DNA of 64,000 nt from Annona cherimola (lineage: Eukaryota; Streptophyta; Magnoliopsida; Magnoliales; Annonaceae), in contig CM059977.1 in assembly GCA_030490835.1 (NCBI GenBank), forward strand, positions 15,595,399 to 15,659,398. The letters are read 5' to 3'. The notes below the pieces were generated by a model that saw only the letters and a program-made list of their open reading frames with translations, searched no databases and was not told the DNA's origin. A program made the translations under genes and the position numbers. Positions 35,972 to 47,963 of this stretch are shown one piece after another; the stretch's first letter is position 1, and each line of letters begins with the position of its first letter.

Positions 35972-37824
35972 TATATACTTAATAGTTTACACTTTACAGG
36001 CAAGCAACGTAATTTTAATTTCATCAAAGTACACATGCTCTATACTTAACTGCATAATCATAACTGATATGAAATCTAAACAACTTAATTTTCGTATTCC
36101 GAATGAATTCTAAACAATGAGCGACGTGGGCAGATATTGCCTTGGCTATGTGCACAAACCGCGTCAAAACTCAAAACTGACGTGCCGGTGTCCCGCGTTG
36201 TTTTTGGGCCATCATGATGGCAGTTTATCCTCATTTCTTCCTGCTCAGCGTGTCAGCAAAGAATACAAGTAGGCAACGCAAAAGCAAATTAAGAGTGAGT
36301 GTCTTCACTGCCCAGGGAAGGCAAGCCCGAGGTGGCGAGGGGCAACGACTGGGGGCTTCTGCTAAATACACCCAAGCCTGCTGGGCAGATGAGGTGACGG
36401 GATCGGTTGGAAGAGTGGCGTCCCTATTCCAATTCGATTTCAGGCAAGGCCTTGGACCTTTCATCTTGGGGCGGGTCGACCCGTTACCCGTTTTTGACCC
36501 GATATATGAATGAGTCAAAAATTTTGACCCGAATTAAAAAATAGGATCAGGGTGGGTCGATCATGTCTCGACCAAAAGAGTTTGATCCGCCTCGCATATA
36601 TTAATTTATTAAAAATTATAAATCTATGTTTAAATATTATTATTATTTTCTTAATTCTTAATTTTTTATAATCAACTTTATCGACAATAGAAAAATCAAT
36701 TTATTCAGAAAGTAATATAAGAATCAATAAAAAGAATTTGTACATATATAACCCTTATGTGTAATTGTATATTAACCTATTTTAATAAATTTATACTATA
36801 TTTTCAAATGTTTTGTTTTATTAATTATGTATTTTTTAATAATTACTGAAATATCGAAGCATATAATATTTAAATTTAGTATAAATGTATACTTGTGTTT
36901 GATAAGTATATAAATTCTTAAAATTATCTTATTTGACCCATATTTTTTACCCAACCCGCTATCCCGAAACCGGTCCAATACCAACCCGAAGTTTGCCCCG
37001 AAACCTATTAAAAAAAAGTAATTGTCAAACCGACCTTGTCTTAACCCGATATAAAAAGAAGGTCAAACTCAACTTTTTTAAAAATAGGGTCATGTTTGGA
37101 CAAACCTCGACCTGATATGGCCCGCCGCGATTCTCACCCTTACTTTCACCCACTTCTCTTTCTAACTATGTGAAAATCAAATTGTTTTTTTGTCATGCTT
37201 TTTTTTTATATCAGAATTCAGAAATGAATATGAACTGCTTTCTATGACATTCATTACTAATTTTTAAAATCAAACTGATAAATTATGTTGAATACAATCA
37301 AATGGATTTACACCACCAACCGAGCAATAGGCATGGTGGTGCAAAATACACAGCGCCTATTGGTTACTATCAAGGAGTCATATTGTTGTTCTCTCCCTTA
37401 TAAATGAGTTTGATTATAATATCGAGATGACCAATAAAAAATGTATTTATACCAAAAATTAGAAGGATATAATATTCATGGAATTAATATCAATTCAATA
37501 ATAAACATGTTAATAAATTTAATTTTTAAAAACTCATATAAATAATTAAATTTTATTTTATGGCATAAATTCTAACTAGAATGAAATTAATGATTTAGAT
37601 TATATATAACGTATTTCCTAAAATGCTTTACCTCTGAGAAAGAGCTCACTACTCTCATTGATTGTCGTTATTGAATAGGTAAGCTAAAATATTATTAAGG
37701 TGCACTCTAATTCCAGTAGGCCAATGTATCACCATCAAGACCGGCTAGTATTTCAAGGCAGACATAGGCTCCGCCTTCATTGTAGAGTAGGCTAGTAATA
37801 AGTTTACATTTAGAGGCTCAACCA
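35972..37824. other. Intergenic region with GACCCG-rich repeat
   Basis: The short ORFs at 36214-36518 lie on opposite strands of the same GC-rich segment and have no domain. From 36470 to about 37140 the words GGTCGACCCG, GACCCGATAT and CCCGAAACC recur, as in non-autonomous DNA transposons, but no terminal repeats could be matched. No gene was found. Confidence 0.35.
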
Positions 37825-38960
37825 TAGGAAGGGCTTCCCATGAGAAAAAAATAAAGTAAGGGCATCGTTGTAGCATGTGAATATTTATTTAAAAATGTGA
37901 ATATGTTTGGTCTTTTAATAAAATTTAAATTATATGTACACAAAATCTCAATTTATTCCATTTATTTAGTAGACCAATCACTAAAACATATGTAGACATG
38001 ATTTTTCACTATTTGATATTTTTATAAATATTTGTGTAGAAAATATTATTTTTTAAAATAAGATTTCAATATAATTGGTAATGTTCAAAATATATTTTAT
38101 ATAAGAAATTATATTATATTATTTAAAGTTCATATAAATAAGGTACTCTCGAGGATATAATTTCAATATTCATTTCTGAATTTTTGAAAATTTATTATTA
38201 TTTTTATTTTTCGAATAAAATAAAATCTAACGACATCTAACCAGATCTAACTTTTGATATGAATAAGTTAATCCTAATTTGACGCTTGTAATATAATCTC
38301 ATGTCCCTTATAAGGTCATTTATACCTTAATTACATAAATTAAAATTCAGATAATATGATTTAGTTAAACCACTTAAATTTAATGACATCTAATAGCATC
38401 TAACCAGATCTAACTGCGTCTAATCGGATCGTACAACATTTAACTAAATTTAACTTTTGATATTAATAAGTTAATCATAATTTAACACCTACGATATGAT
38501 CTTATGTTCCTTATAAGGTCATTTATATTTTAATTACAGAACTTGAAACTCAAATAATAGGATTTAATCAAATCGCCTAAATCTAATAGTATTTAACAAC
38601 ATATAACCAGATTTAATAACATCTAATTGGATCTAATAGCATATAACCAGATCCAACAATATCTAATTTTTAACATTAATAAATTAATCCTAATTTAAGA
38701 CCAGTAATATGATCCTAGGCCCCTTATAAGGTCGATTATAACTTAATTATATAAATTACAACTCATATAATAGGATTTGATGAAATCCACATAATCTAAC
38801 AGCATCTAACACCGTCTAAATTAAATAAAATTAAACGAAATAAAATTTTAAATAAATATCTAAAACTATAATAATTCTTTTCTATGTATGACTTTTTTAA
38901 AATAAAACTTTAATAAATTATATTTATTTAAATTATATAACTGTAATTTAGATTTAACAA
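37825..38960 (+). repeat. Tandem-repeat-bearing element, copy A
   Basis: It shares a ~350-bp lead (AAGGGCTTCCCATGAGAAAA, AAAACATATGTAGACAT, TTCTGAATTTTTGAAAA) with copy B at 41132-42240. That is followed by units of about 200 bp, each with runs of (CATCTAACNN), then TTTTGATATTAATAAGTTAA and CCTTATAAGGTCATTTATA. Unit markers lie at 38252, 38454 and 38667, so periods are 202 and 213 bp. There is no ORF. Confidence 0.75.
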
Positions 38961-40301
38961 TACAATTATATATGACTTTTTAAGACTAGTTTAATAATGA
39001 TTAAATTGTAATTTAGATTTAAGTAAACTAAATAAATATATATATGACTTTTCGAGACTTGCTTAATAATTATGTATTTTTAGATTGGTAGAAAATTATT
39101 CTTTTGAAGCTGTTGAAAATAATAATTTTGATTAACTTAGTTTATATCTGCTTTCTTTTTTTGAAAGTTAGTTTAATTTTTATTGTGAAACATAATATAA
39201 ATGATTAACAAGATAAAAATGATTATTGTTAATTAAGTTTATGTCGACAATAATTATATTATTTTTATTTACATTTAAAAATAAAATATATACATTATTT
39301 CAAAAGTCTACATGATTATTTGTATTTACAATTTAGTAAGCTAAATTTGCCCAATTTAAATCGTCCACATGATTTAGAGCACCTAAAAATAATAGAAATT
39401 GACTCTTAAATCGCACAAATCGGACACCAAAATCACTAGATCTAATCAAAACAAATCTGCCTAAATTTAAACAAAATTTCTTGCGTCACTTTCTACAGAT
39501 TTTCCAATCAAACCTAGACGCCGCCGCAGCTGCCTGAAAACCCACCGGCTACTGACCGTTGGATTATTAATCATGACTAGTCGATGACTCGCCCCCAGAT
39601 GCCTAACTATAGTTCCTAACTTGTCGAACTAAATTTATTCTTCAGCCGCCTCGAATCTAAAAAGCATGACTACTGCTTTTCTTCTTCGTTATCGATTAGT
39701 ATCACAACGTCGATGGTTCTTCTGCAACCGGCTGATGACTCCCCTCCTACTTCTTCTATTTTCGGTGAGAAAAAAACCCACCATGGCTTCCTATAGGTTG
39801 GCCTCTTACATGTAAACTTCAAATCTATTATGATAAAAGCAAGAAAGTTCAACTCAACTATAAGTGACCATGGGTATCGGAAATCTTTAGCCGAATGCTG
39901 TTAATGAATTGTTATGTAGGTTATTTATATTAGCGATTGATAATGCTTGGATTTATTCATTATATTTATCATAATTATAATTATTATTATTATTATCTGC
40001 CTAGCTTTAAAGCTTATTTTAATTGGAAATTCACGTATAGGTTATAATGAAAGAAGAGATTTGCTCTTTTTAGATCATAATTGTCAATAAAATTTCATTT
40101 TAATATGATTTCTATGAAGCAGTAAATAGTCCCAGCCATGTCCTGACGCCTTGATATGCCTTTGTGTTGCTACAGAAGCAAGGTCACATGGCTCGAAGTT
40201 GAAAAGTGAGTGTTATAATCACATTTGCCTTCCATACGTCTAAAACTTGTTGGCTTGCCTTTTGAGAAATACCTATGTCATGATTATACTCAATTCTATA
40301 A
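38961..40301. other. Intergenic stretch
   Basis: AT-rich to 39350. 39480-39880 is less so and has a short ORF without a domain. No gene is supported. Confidence 0.35.
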
Positions 40302-40783
40302 TAACATATGAATTGAACTTTTTTTTCTTGAAGGTGAAAAATTACTTTACTTTAGAAGGAGAGAGACATCCTTACAAAGTGAATCCATAATACAAACAGG
40401 AAGAACTTCTCTCCATTCTCTACTAGTCCCATACTCATCCACTGCTAAGGCTGCCAGTTTATGGGCCATAGCATTTTCTTCTGTGAAAACATGAGATAAT
40501 ACAATGTCTACAAAGCCCCTACCATCCTCTAATCTCCTATAAAATGTGCTTCAGTCTGGTTAGTAAAGGACCATTGCCTTTGAGCCAATTAATCACAAAA
40601 AGCGAATCACTTTCAATCTTAATTTTTCTAGAATCCCAACCGTTTTGCCCAATTGATACCCGCTTTGATAGCCAAGGCTTCCAACCAAAGGGGAGAAACC
40701 AAGCCCCTCACAAATCAGTAGTGACTACCCACAATCATCCATCTTAAGTCCCTTGCAAACCACACCTAACATATGAATTGAAC
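40302..40783 (-). mobile_element. 5'-truncated LINE 3' end with RNase H-like domain
   Basis: A perfect 17-bp direct repeat, TAACATATGAATTGAAC, lies at 40302-40318 and 40767-40783. The 448-bp insert on the minus strand ends in a short A tract. Its translation, with at least one frameshift and stops, reads PLWLEALAIKAGINWAKRLG, then DSRKIKIESDSLFVINWLKG, and later SHVFTEENAMAHKLAALAVD. These are the hallmarks of the plant retroelement RNase H-like domain (RVT_3) found at the 3' end of LINE-type elements. It is a dead copy. The clean target duplication shows a fairly recent insertion. Confidence 0.85.
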
Positions 40784-41131
40784 CTTGCAATAGAAGAGAT
40801 AGTACCTTTCCTAACAGAAAAGACCTTTGCAAGCAGCACTTAATAGCCTAAAAAGGATTCCAAATTCTCTTTTATTCATTAAAGATAATTTCTATATTTC
40901 TCTCATGCTTATAAGGTTCTAGCTCTTCCCAAGCATCATTTAGAAACACTATTAAATTTACTTTTCCTCAATTAATGGAGTCTTTTTTTTGTAATTTTTT
41001 TAGAAGGCCTTAGACATGTCAAATCCTCCTTTTACACAAAATGTCCCGCTTATTTTCTCTTTATTTTTGTCATTTCTCTTATTGTCTGGACAAGCTTAAC
41101 TGGACCTCCATTATTTACTATGGGGCCCAAC

Positions 41132-42240
41132 CCATGGGAAGCCTTCCCCATGAGAAAAAATGGTAGTAGGGGCATTGTGATAATTTTACAGTGTGAATAT
41201 ATTTGTTTAAAAACGTGAGTACGTTTGGTTTTTGATAAAATTTGTATTATATAAATACAAAATCTCAATTTATTTCATTCATTTACTGGATCAACTACTA
41301 AAACATATGTAGACATAATTTTTCATTATTTGACATTTTTTAAAAATATTTGTGTTCAAAATTTTATTTTTAATAAGATTTCATTATAATTGGCAAAGTT
41401 GAAAAATATATTTTATATAAGGAGTTATGTTATATTATTTAAATTTCATGCAATTAAAGTACTCTAAAAAATAACAATTTCAATATTTATTTTTGAATTT
41501 TTGAAAAATTATTAATATTTTTTATTTTTTCGAATATAATAGAATCTAACAGCATCTAACGACATCTAACAACATTTAACTGGACCTAACGACATCTAAC
41601 AACATCTAACTTTTGATATTAATAATTTAATCATAATTTAACACCCGTAATATGATTGAAAACTCCTTATAAGGTCATTTATACCTTAATTACAGAATTT
41701 GAAACTCAAATAATAAGATTTAATGAAATCCACCTTATCTAATTGCATCTAACAGTATCTAACTGCATTTAACAACATTTAATGACATTTAACAGCATCT
41801 AACAACATCTAACAGCATCTAACCAGATCTAACGACATCTAACAGCATCTAACTTTTGATATTAATAAGTTAATCCTAATTTAACACCTGTAATATGATC
41901 CTAAGCCTCTTATAAGGTCATTTATACCTTAATTACAGAATTTGAAACCCAGATAATATGATTTAATAAAATCCACCTTAATCTAATAGCATCTAATGAC
42001 ATCTAACAGTATGTAACCGGATCTAACGACATCTACCAACATCTCACTTTTGATATTAATAAGTTAATCCTAATTTAACACCTGTAATATGATCCTAAGC
42101 CCCTTATAAGGTCATTTATACCTTAATTATAGAATTTGAAATCTAGATAATATGATTTAATGAAATTCTCCTTAATCTAACAATATCTAACAGTATCTAA
42201 CAGCATCTAACGACATCTAATTTTAATATTTTTAAAAATA
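41132..42240 (+). repeat. Tandem-repeat-bearing element, copy B
   Basis: Same structure and orientation as copy A at 37825-38960. The lead is CCCATGGGAAGCCTTCCCCA with AAAACATATGTAGACATAA, then units marked at 41611, 41853 and 42048 (periods 242 and 195 bp). A decamer (CATCTAACRR) is repeated up to about ten times between units. Sequence matching the part just after copy A (ATGAAATAGAAATTAACG, TGACTTTTTAAAACTAAAAT) reappears at about 43150-43250, as if copy B had been split by an insertion of about 800 bp. Confidence 0.75.
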
Positions 42241-44605
42241 TTTTATATAAATTTATGTATTTTGCAAAAGATATATACATAATAACTCATTTTAGCGAAA
42301 ATTATACTTTTCTATTTACACTGTGAATTCCTAGCTAATATAAGACATTTTTGCAAACTATTTCATTCAAAAGGGGCTTTTTCGTAATTTTTGCTAAAAC
42401 TTTTCTTATGAAATTCCTTCTCAAATCAAGAGGTTATTTTGTAATAATCTTTTTAAAAATATCTCCTGCAAATTTTCTATCAAAATTTGAGTTTTCTATA
42501 ATTTATTCAAAATAGGTACCTTTTTGCAAAATCATAAATTCATGGGAGTTTTTTATAAAATTTTGGTCAAGAAGTCAAAATTGCTACCGTTCTTCTTTTT
42601 CCTTTGCTCCGTTTTCACGTCTCTTTGTCAACATTCGACAGTTTGCAGAAACTACCTAAACGAACACGAAATTTTTCAATGGGCACATATTTGGGTTCCT
42701 AATTTAATATAATTCGCCCAATACTTTTCTTATTGTAAATCTAATGAATCTAAGGAATTTGGGAAAAAAGTGGACGAATTATAAAAACTTAAAATTCTTA
42801 TTGAATCTTCAACAATAAAGTATGAAAATTTTCACTTATCTAATTGGCGTACCCACAGAGGGATTTACTGGAACAGATCTGAGAATCACATAAATTTTCT
42901 TCCAAATATCAACTCTACCGCATACGTTTCTTGCCTTCTTGCCAACGTTCTCCCTCAATAAATTAAATTAAATTATATTATTAAATATTTACGGCCATTA
43001 CAATATCATAAAGTAATACGTTCAAAAATATTTTACATAATTTGTATATTTTGCAAAAGATATATACTTAATAATTCATTTCAGAACTATGCAAACCTTT
43101 AAATAATTTTAAAACTAAATAAATATAAAAAGTTATAACTAAAATTAATAATTAATTTAAATTAAATGAAATAGAAATTAACGTAAATATATAAAACTGT
43201 AATAATTATTAAATATATGACTTTTTAAAACTAAAATTATAATAAATTATATAGCTGGAACCGAGCGTGCCACCATTTCAACCGCTCTAAATTCAAATAT
43301 ATAGCTCCGAGAAAAATCAACCATCTCCAAATTATGGCAGCTGGCTAAAAACGAAACAAGGAATATAGAGGAAAGGAAGACGGAAGAGAGAGAGACGCAC
43401 GGGTCCAGCATCAAATTCGATGCTCCCTCGTGATTTTTTCACTTTCCGAAAATGCCCAACTGCATCGTAGCCATCCACCCTAGATTGACGGTGAAGATGT
43501 TGCTTATTGCGAGAAAAACGCAGGCACGACTTTCCATGGGTTAGCTACCATTTACTGTAGTAAGTGGGAAATAACTATCTCCGTATGTACTTCTTTTATG
43601 AAACTATGTGAAGATAAAAGAAGACCACTTAAGCAATTAGATGACCTCGTGGAAGTGATAAAAGTGTGCAGCAATAATTCTCCTCTACCCAAGTTGGATT
43701 CGTTGATTAGACCTACTCTAGTACCACTTTGCTAACGCTTAACTGGACCTCGATATTTGTTGCCCCTATTGCTCCTCTGGCAAATATCTCTCTTGTTACA
43801 TACTTCACCATGCCATAGCTGTCACTCCAAATCCTACCAGTGGCCATCTCGATTCCTAAAGAAACACATTTTAGGATCAGCACTTCCTACTCGAGAGTAG
43901 TTATTCACTGCAATAATATGGGGCTCTTTCCCTATCTTTGCATGCTTGACTCCACCGCTTCGACCCTCGTGCACATCCTTTCCAATCTCTTTCCTCCTTA
44001 AGCTACTAGCACTGTTTTAACAACTAACCCAAACTAGCCGGTTCAACTAGTTGGATCGTCAGCCGCTGAGTGAGTGGTCCTATCAGGCTATAATTTTTTT
44101 CAAAAATATCAAAAACCATTTTTAACCAAAATAAAAAAAACTCTGTGTGACTATAAAACCTGGTCAAACCGCAGCTCGGTTCTCTCGCCTCCATCTTTTT
44201 TTCCGTCTCCATAAAAATCTTTCTTCATATATATTAGTAAGTATTCTAGTATGATGGCTTTCTAGTAAATTTCACACATTTTACTAATGAATCCCGCAGA
44301 ATCTTTTGTTAACGCTAGTATATAGATAATATTTTAAATTTGTTATTTTCTAAAAGTTTCATTATTATGATGTTTCTTTTAAAATGAATTATATATTTAG
44401 TTCTTTGTATATTAAAACTTGAATGGTAATAATTATAGATATTATTTTTTAATTTTAAACAAAATAATTCAATATAAGTCGTGGTTTCAAACAAATTTAA
44501 TCTGCCGTATAGAGTATTATTAATGCTATAGATAGTATAGTTTTTAAAATTATATATCATTTATATTTTTAAACTTTTAAAATTATTATATCATATTAAC
44601 ATCAA
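42241..44605. other. Intergenic region
   Basis: TTTGCAAAAGATATATAC occurs at about 42256 and again at about 43050, a diverged duplication around 42240-43080. Less AT-rich segments at 43260-43520 and 43700-44020 show no domain. Sequence around 44030 (CCGGTTCAACTAGTTGGATC) and 44160 (CTGGTCAAACCGCAG) is of a kind common in small repeats. No gene was found. Confidence 0.35.
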
Positions 44606-44863
44606 AGGTGTGTTTAAGAAGTGATAAAACCTTCGATGAAAAGTTTTTGAAATGTGAGAAAATAATGTGATATTATAGAGGTAATAATGATGAGTAAAAA
44701 GAATAAAGTTAAAATAGATAGGTTAGATATATGGATAGTTATGTAGAAATGATTTAAAAGTAAAGAAGTTGTATGAAACGATATTAATAAATAATTAAAA
44801 AATATGTTAGTTGTGAATAATGAAATGTTTTAGTTTAAAAAATTGTCTTTTACCAAACATCCC
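44606..44863. mobile_element. Tourist-like MITE, copy 7 (head of an abutting pair)
   Basis: It starts AGGTGTGTTTAAGAAGTGAT and ends CCAAACATCCC, with family interior AAAGTTAAAATAGATAGGTT. Two bases separate it from copy 8, which runs in the opposite orientation. Confidence 0.75.
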
Positions 44864-44865
44864 TA

Positions 44866-45135
44866 GGCGTGTTTGGCAAATAATAGAAGATGTTAAGTCG
44901 AAATTTTTTAATTTAAAATTTTTCGCTTTTCATAGTTATCTTATTTTTAATTATTTCTTCGCATCTTTGTATACAACTACCTTACTTTTCAATCATTTTT
45001 ATAGAATTAACCTATATATTTTAGCTTTATTATCTTTACACCTCATCATTAACCATATTATATCACATCATTTTTTTAATTTAACAACTTTTTTACTAAA
45101 AACCTTTCATCCAACAATTTTAAAATTTCCTAATC
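44866..45135. mobile_element. Tourist-like MITE, copy 8 (opposite orientation to copy 7)
   Basis: It starts GGCGTGTTTGGCAAATAA and continues with the reverse complement of the family interior (AACCTATATATTTTAGCTTT, TATATCACATCATTTTTTTA). The right end is degenerate near CCTAATCTAGG. Confidence 0.65.
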
Positions 45136-45596
45136 TAGGCAGTTCCATAATCTAGGGTGAATTTTATTCGCTGCCCTTATATATGCGCAGCGAAAAGCTT
45201 CACAATGAAATTTGGGCTAGAAAGAGCCATCTAACGGCTCGGATCAAGAAACGCGTCATTGGAAAATGAAAATTGTGATGGAGGTCTTTTGTCCTCCTTT
45301 CTTTTTCCCACATGCGCACACGCTCACGCACGCACACCTTTCTCCCTCCGGCTTCGCCTGATCTTGTCCTTGCTGAATCGACGGAAAGGAAGCAGTTAAC
45401 GGCATGGTGTTGGACAACGGCATATGGTGATGGCCTGATGGGCTTTTGCTGGTATTGAAAATTGGGAAGATGTTGGATCTTGTAGCAACCACAAATTGGT
45501 TTTTCATCAGTGATGGAGGTAGCAACAGGGGCGGTTACCAGCAAACTGATTCAATGAGCAATCGATCTAGCCCAACATGCCGTTTTTCTGGTTTTT
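45136..45596. other. Intergenic stretch, nothing recognised
   Basis: ORFs of 89 and 114 codons overlap on the minus strand (45200-45544). They have no domain and are ordinary chance ORFs in a moderately GC-rich segment. Confidence 0.4.
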
Positions 45597-45960
45597 TCAA
45601 GGGGATGCGGCAAAAATGACATCATTGAGTGCATAAAATGGCTGGAATTCCCATGAGAGCTCGTAACTTTTGATGCCTTGAATAAGAGCGAGCATGTGTG
45701 CATCCATAAGCGGGAACCATGCAAGCCTTTGCATTGAAATGTGAGATGTCATACTGTAGAAGCTCATTAAGAGCTTCGTGCATATACCTGAGTTGGGCAA
45801 AGGCGTTGCCTTTGGTTGCTGAAGCAGACTTTAGATCACTCAATGAGTTACTCGAAGCTAACGATAGAGCGTGAGGCTAACGAGATAGTCACATTTTTAC
45901 TTGCTCATTCAGGATGGCGAGGGAGGCTTCATACTTCAGACCTTCCGATGTGGTGTGAAA
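45597..45960 (-). pseudogene. Broken coding remnant of unknown family
   Basis: On the minus strand a protein-like string runs from about 45955 (EGLKYEASLAILNEQVK) through two stops. It resumes in frame (SDLKSASATKGNAFAQLRYM, then HEALNELLQYDISHFNAKA at about 45843-45730), then needs a frame change to continue (WFPLMDAHMLALIQGIKSYE, SWEFQPFYALNDVIFAASP) to about 45600. The composition is that of a real soluble helical protein, not of random AT-rich DNA, yet it is broken by stops and at least one frameshift. I do not recognise the family. It may be one exon of a lost gene or a retroposed fragment. Confidence 0.4.
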
Positions 45961-46727
45961 GGTCCATGTAAATGTTTTAATTTACTGCAAAATTGGTGGG
46001 ATTAGAATTAGGCCCAAAGATAAGCATTTTTGAATGTTCAAAACTTTTTAAGATTGGTTGAATTTGCAAGTAATATCGCAATGACCTATCAGAATGAGGA
46101 TATGCATAGTAGTGAGGAAGTATAGTTCCCTTAGGGTAGGCGTGAGATTTGTGTGTAGTGTGTACATTAAATTCGGGAGCGATAGGATAGGAAATGTTTT
46201 AAAAGTTGAACAGTAAGTTAGTTGTTTTTTTTAATATCAAATGTCGTAGTATGAATAATATTAATGAAAAAGAAGAATTATCCTGTTAACTCGGGCTAAG
46301 CAAATGGTTCGCTTAGCTCGCCTAAAAAAATTCATTCAAAACACTTATTTTTTATTTTTTCTTCGCATGCTTATGTATCTAAGTATATTTAATATATAAA
46401 TCAAGTTTTATCATTTTTGAATCTACGTATATATTTTTTTGAGATTTTTAAGCATAAAGGTATTCAAAATATATATATATATACACACAGATGTTTAAAA
46501 TTTTTTAAAAGTATATACATATATCTAAAAATGATAAAACTTGGTTTATATGTTAAATACACTTAGATAAACAAGCGTATGAAGAAAAAATAAAAAATAA
46601 ATATTTTAAATGCGTTATTTGAGGTGAGCTAAGCGAATCATTTAGTTAGCATAGGCTAATATGATCATTCTTTTTATTATTAATATTATACGTATGTAAC
46701 ATTTGATATTACAAATCACATACATTT
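45961..46727. other. Intergenic stretch
   Basis: Around 46290-46400 and 46580-46670 the words GCTAAGCAAATGGTTCGCTTAG and its diverged reverse complement (GAGCTAAGCGAATCATTTAG) face each other over an AT-rich core (cited in part). This is another probable foldback repeat. No gene was found. Confidence 0.4.
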
Positions 46728-47059
46728 ATATCTCTCACACTTTTTTTTTGATGGTTTATATTTACATACATGTCAACACATATTACATCGTAGTTCAGAG
46801 ACATTCTTACAAACAAGGAGATACATAACTCCTCCAAAGAAATCTGGAGACACAGCTCCACTAAAGAATTAGGAAGAACAGCTTCCATCCAGCCCAAAGG
46901 AGACAACAGCTCCCACCCCACCTCAAAGGGAGACCACAGCTCCCACACCATGTTTCCGGACCGAAATCCCAACGTGGAATTCGAACCCACGATCTGCGGC
47001 TAAGGGGTCCAACGCCCCTGCCACCTGCGCTAGCCGCAGGTGACATATCTCTCACACTT
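46728..47059 (-). mobile_element. Full-length tRNA-derived SINE, copy 1
   Basis: A perfect 15-bp direct repeat, ATATCTCTCACACTT, lies at 46728-46742 and 47045-47059 and encloses a 302-bp minus-strand element. Its head, GTCACCTGCGGCTAGCGCAG, is tRNA-like with an A-box-like GCTAGCGCAGGTGGC and a perfect-looking B box GGGTTCGAATTCC about 50 bp later. The body carries GGAGCTGTGGTCTCC, GGAGCTGTTGTCTCC and GGAGCTGTGTCTCCAG-type repeated words. It ends in ATCAAAAAAAAA. These are the marks of a pol III-transcribed SINE mobilised by LINE machinery. Confidence 0.88.
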
Positions 47060-47963
47060 AAAAGAGACATTTTTGTAAATATTCCTCCACTTAAAAGACA
47101 ACTAATGTTAAGTCATTTTGAATATTGATAGTACTACGGTTTTTGCCCCTTTGGAAAGATAAGCCGTAGTCGGTATCTACGGGCTATAGCCTGCCAAGGC
47201 TAACGAGATGCGAAATTTGAGTCGTTCACATTTATAGGCCATCATAATAGGAGCCTACGCGTAGCTAATCTTGGTTCGCGCATCCTATTCCAACATATTT
47301 CCAATGCCAGGAGTAGGGATGGGTAAATGAAGGCGTTACGCAACCCTCTGCCCCCATACCAACCTATGATGCTCTGCACGTATCAGACAAAGTCAGGTTA
47401 GACAAAACAATCTATATTTGTCCTATGAATCAATGCTGAGCTCCCATATTATTTTCTTCATGCTAACCTATATTTATCTCATAAAAATCTATAATTCAAA
47501 TAGTAAATCAAAATAAAAGATAAAGCGAAAATAAATAAAATAAAAAGAAAAATTCTTTTGTTTATCAATTTACATTGATTAATTAGCGCCAATGAAAGCC
47601 ACTTTTAACTAAAGTGTACGATCCGAGCCATTCACAAAAGATGGGAAAAAAATTTCCACCGAGCTGAGATGCAAATGAGGTTTATCTTGATAAACAATTA
47701 TAAAAATCCGTCTCACCACGTCATTTAACATATTCATTTTATCTTGGTACCGAAAACTATCATAATAACAATCGAAGTCTTAGGTGGGCCCTGTTTTCTT
47801 TAGAAATATATAATTATGTGCAAATTATCAAAAAAATTTAAATCAATTTATAGAACTTTATTTTATAATTATAAATTATACTTTAGACGGTTTAGATTTT
47901 GATTTAACATATAGAAAACTGATATATGAATCAAAACAATAAGGTGAGGGTGTATACATGTTC
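47060..47963. other. Intergenic stretch, nothing recognised
   Basis: AT-rich below 47440. No coding exon or RNA gene was found. Confidence 0.4.

Noticed and set aside
41537..42240. CRISPR-like regular repeats (CATCTAAC decamers)
   Set aside because: The spacing is 10 bp with no unique spacers, and the setting is a plant nuclear genome. These are minisatellite units.
46980..47044. Apparent tRNA gene (GGTTCGAATTCC B box and GCTAGCGCAGGTGGC A box)
   Set aside because: It does not fold into a full cloverleaf by eye and is joined to a SINE body with poly(A) and a target duplication. It is a SINE head.
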